From: Prevotella sp.
GTDB lineage: Bacteria > Bacteroidota > Bacteroidia > Bacteroidales > Bacteroidaceae
Assembly (NCBI GenBank): GCA_003483565.1
Contig: DMYZ01000303.1
Location: 1-6,704 of the forward strand
Direction: 5' to 3'
DNA length: 6,704 nucleotides
In this document: positions 6,577-6,704 of the stretch, one piece after another
Numbering within the stretch: position 1 is the stretch's first letter
How the letters are laid out: each line of letters starts with the position of its first letter
Position numbers and translations under genes: made by a program
Notes under the pieces: model-generated
The model's input: only the letters and a program-made list of their open reading frames with translations
What the model was told of the DNA's origin: nothing
Databases searched by the model: none

Positions 6577-6704
6577 ATGATAAAAAAATATGATTACCTC
6601 ATTGTCGGAAGCGGACTTTTTGGAGCAACTTTCGCCTATCGTGCTCACAAGGCTGGTAAATCATGCCTGGTCTTAGACAAGCGCTCCCAGCTCGGAGGCA
6701 ATAT
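6577..6704 (+). CDS. glf: Glf, UDP-galactopyranose mutase (N-terminal part)
   Basis: The gene runs off the right edge; 42 codons are present where the family is usually about 360-390 residues. Glf is a cytoplasmic flavoenzyme that interconverts UDP-galactopyranose and UDP-galactofuranose, the donor for galactofuranose in surface glycans. The visible part is the FAD-binding Rossmann start: YDYLIVGSGLFGATFA with the GxGxxG motif at residues 11-16, an acidic strand end VLDKR (32-36) expected to bind the FAD ribose, and GGN (40-42). The LIVGSGLFGA form is typical of Glf rather than of other flavoproteins, although only the N-terminus is available. The ATG fits the family start, a few residues before YDYLIVG. 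It may be the first gene of a polysaccharide cluster and is probably read from the promoter near 6333. Confidence 0.88.
   Translation, partial: MIKKYDYLIVGSGLFGATFAYRAHKAGKSCLVLDKRSQLGGN

Overview
The window looks like an ordinary stretch of chromosome from a gut-type Bacteroidota, most likely Bacteroides or Phocaeicola. This rests on moderate-to-low GC, Bacteroidota-style protein sequences, weak or absent Shine-Dalgarno sites, and several promoter-like TAnnTTTG (-7) elements in the gaps between genes. No rRNA, tRNA, insertion sequence, CRISPR array or phage gene was seen.

Layout from left to right: (1) the 3' end of lpxA (lipid A synthesis), followed after 2 bases by miaA (tRNA dimethylallyltransferase) with a GTG start, clearly one transcription unit. 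(2) After a 47-base gap holding a candidate promoter, a large class A penicillin-binding protein of the PBP1A type, carrying both a GT51 glycosyltransferase and a transpeptidase domain. (3) A strong hairpin terminator that ends only 13 bases before the next start codon. (4) A PIF1-like superfamily 1 helicase with a TPR-like C-terminal extension. (5) Convergent to it, on the minus strand, mntP (manganese efflux pump). (6) A 379-base region between mntP and the next plus-strand gene. It holds divergent promoter-like elements, a near-perfect inverted repeat between them, and a possible 30-residue peptide gene. (7) The first 42 codons of glf (UDP-galactopyranose mutase), cut by the window edge.

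The left half serves envelope construction (lipid A, peptidoglycan) with one tRNA modification gene in the lipid A operon. The helicase and mntP are independent housekeeping functions. Glf makes UDP-galactofuranose for surface glycans, so a polysaccharide gene cluster may begin at the right edge. I found no clear new multi-gene system. The points most worth checking are the small peptide gene ahead of glf, the inverted repeat in the divergent promoter region, and the helicase start placed directly behind a terminator hairpin.
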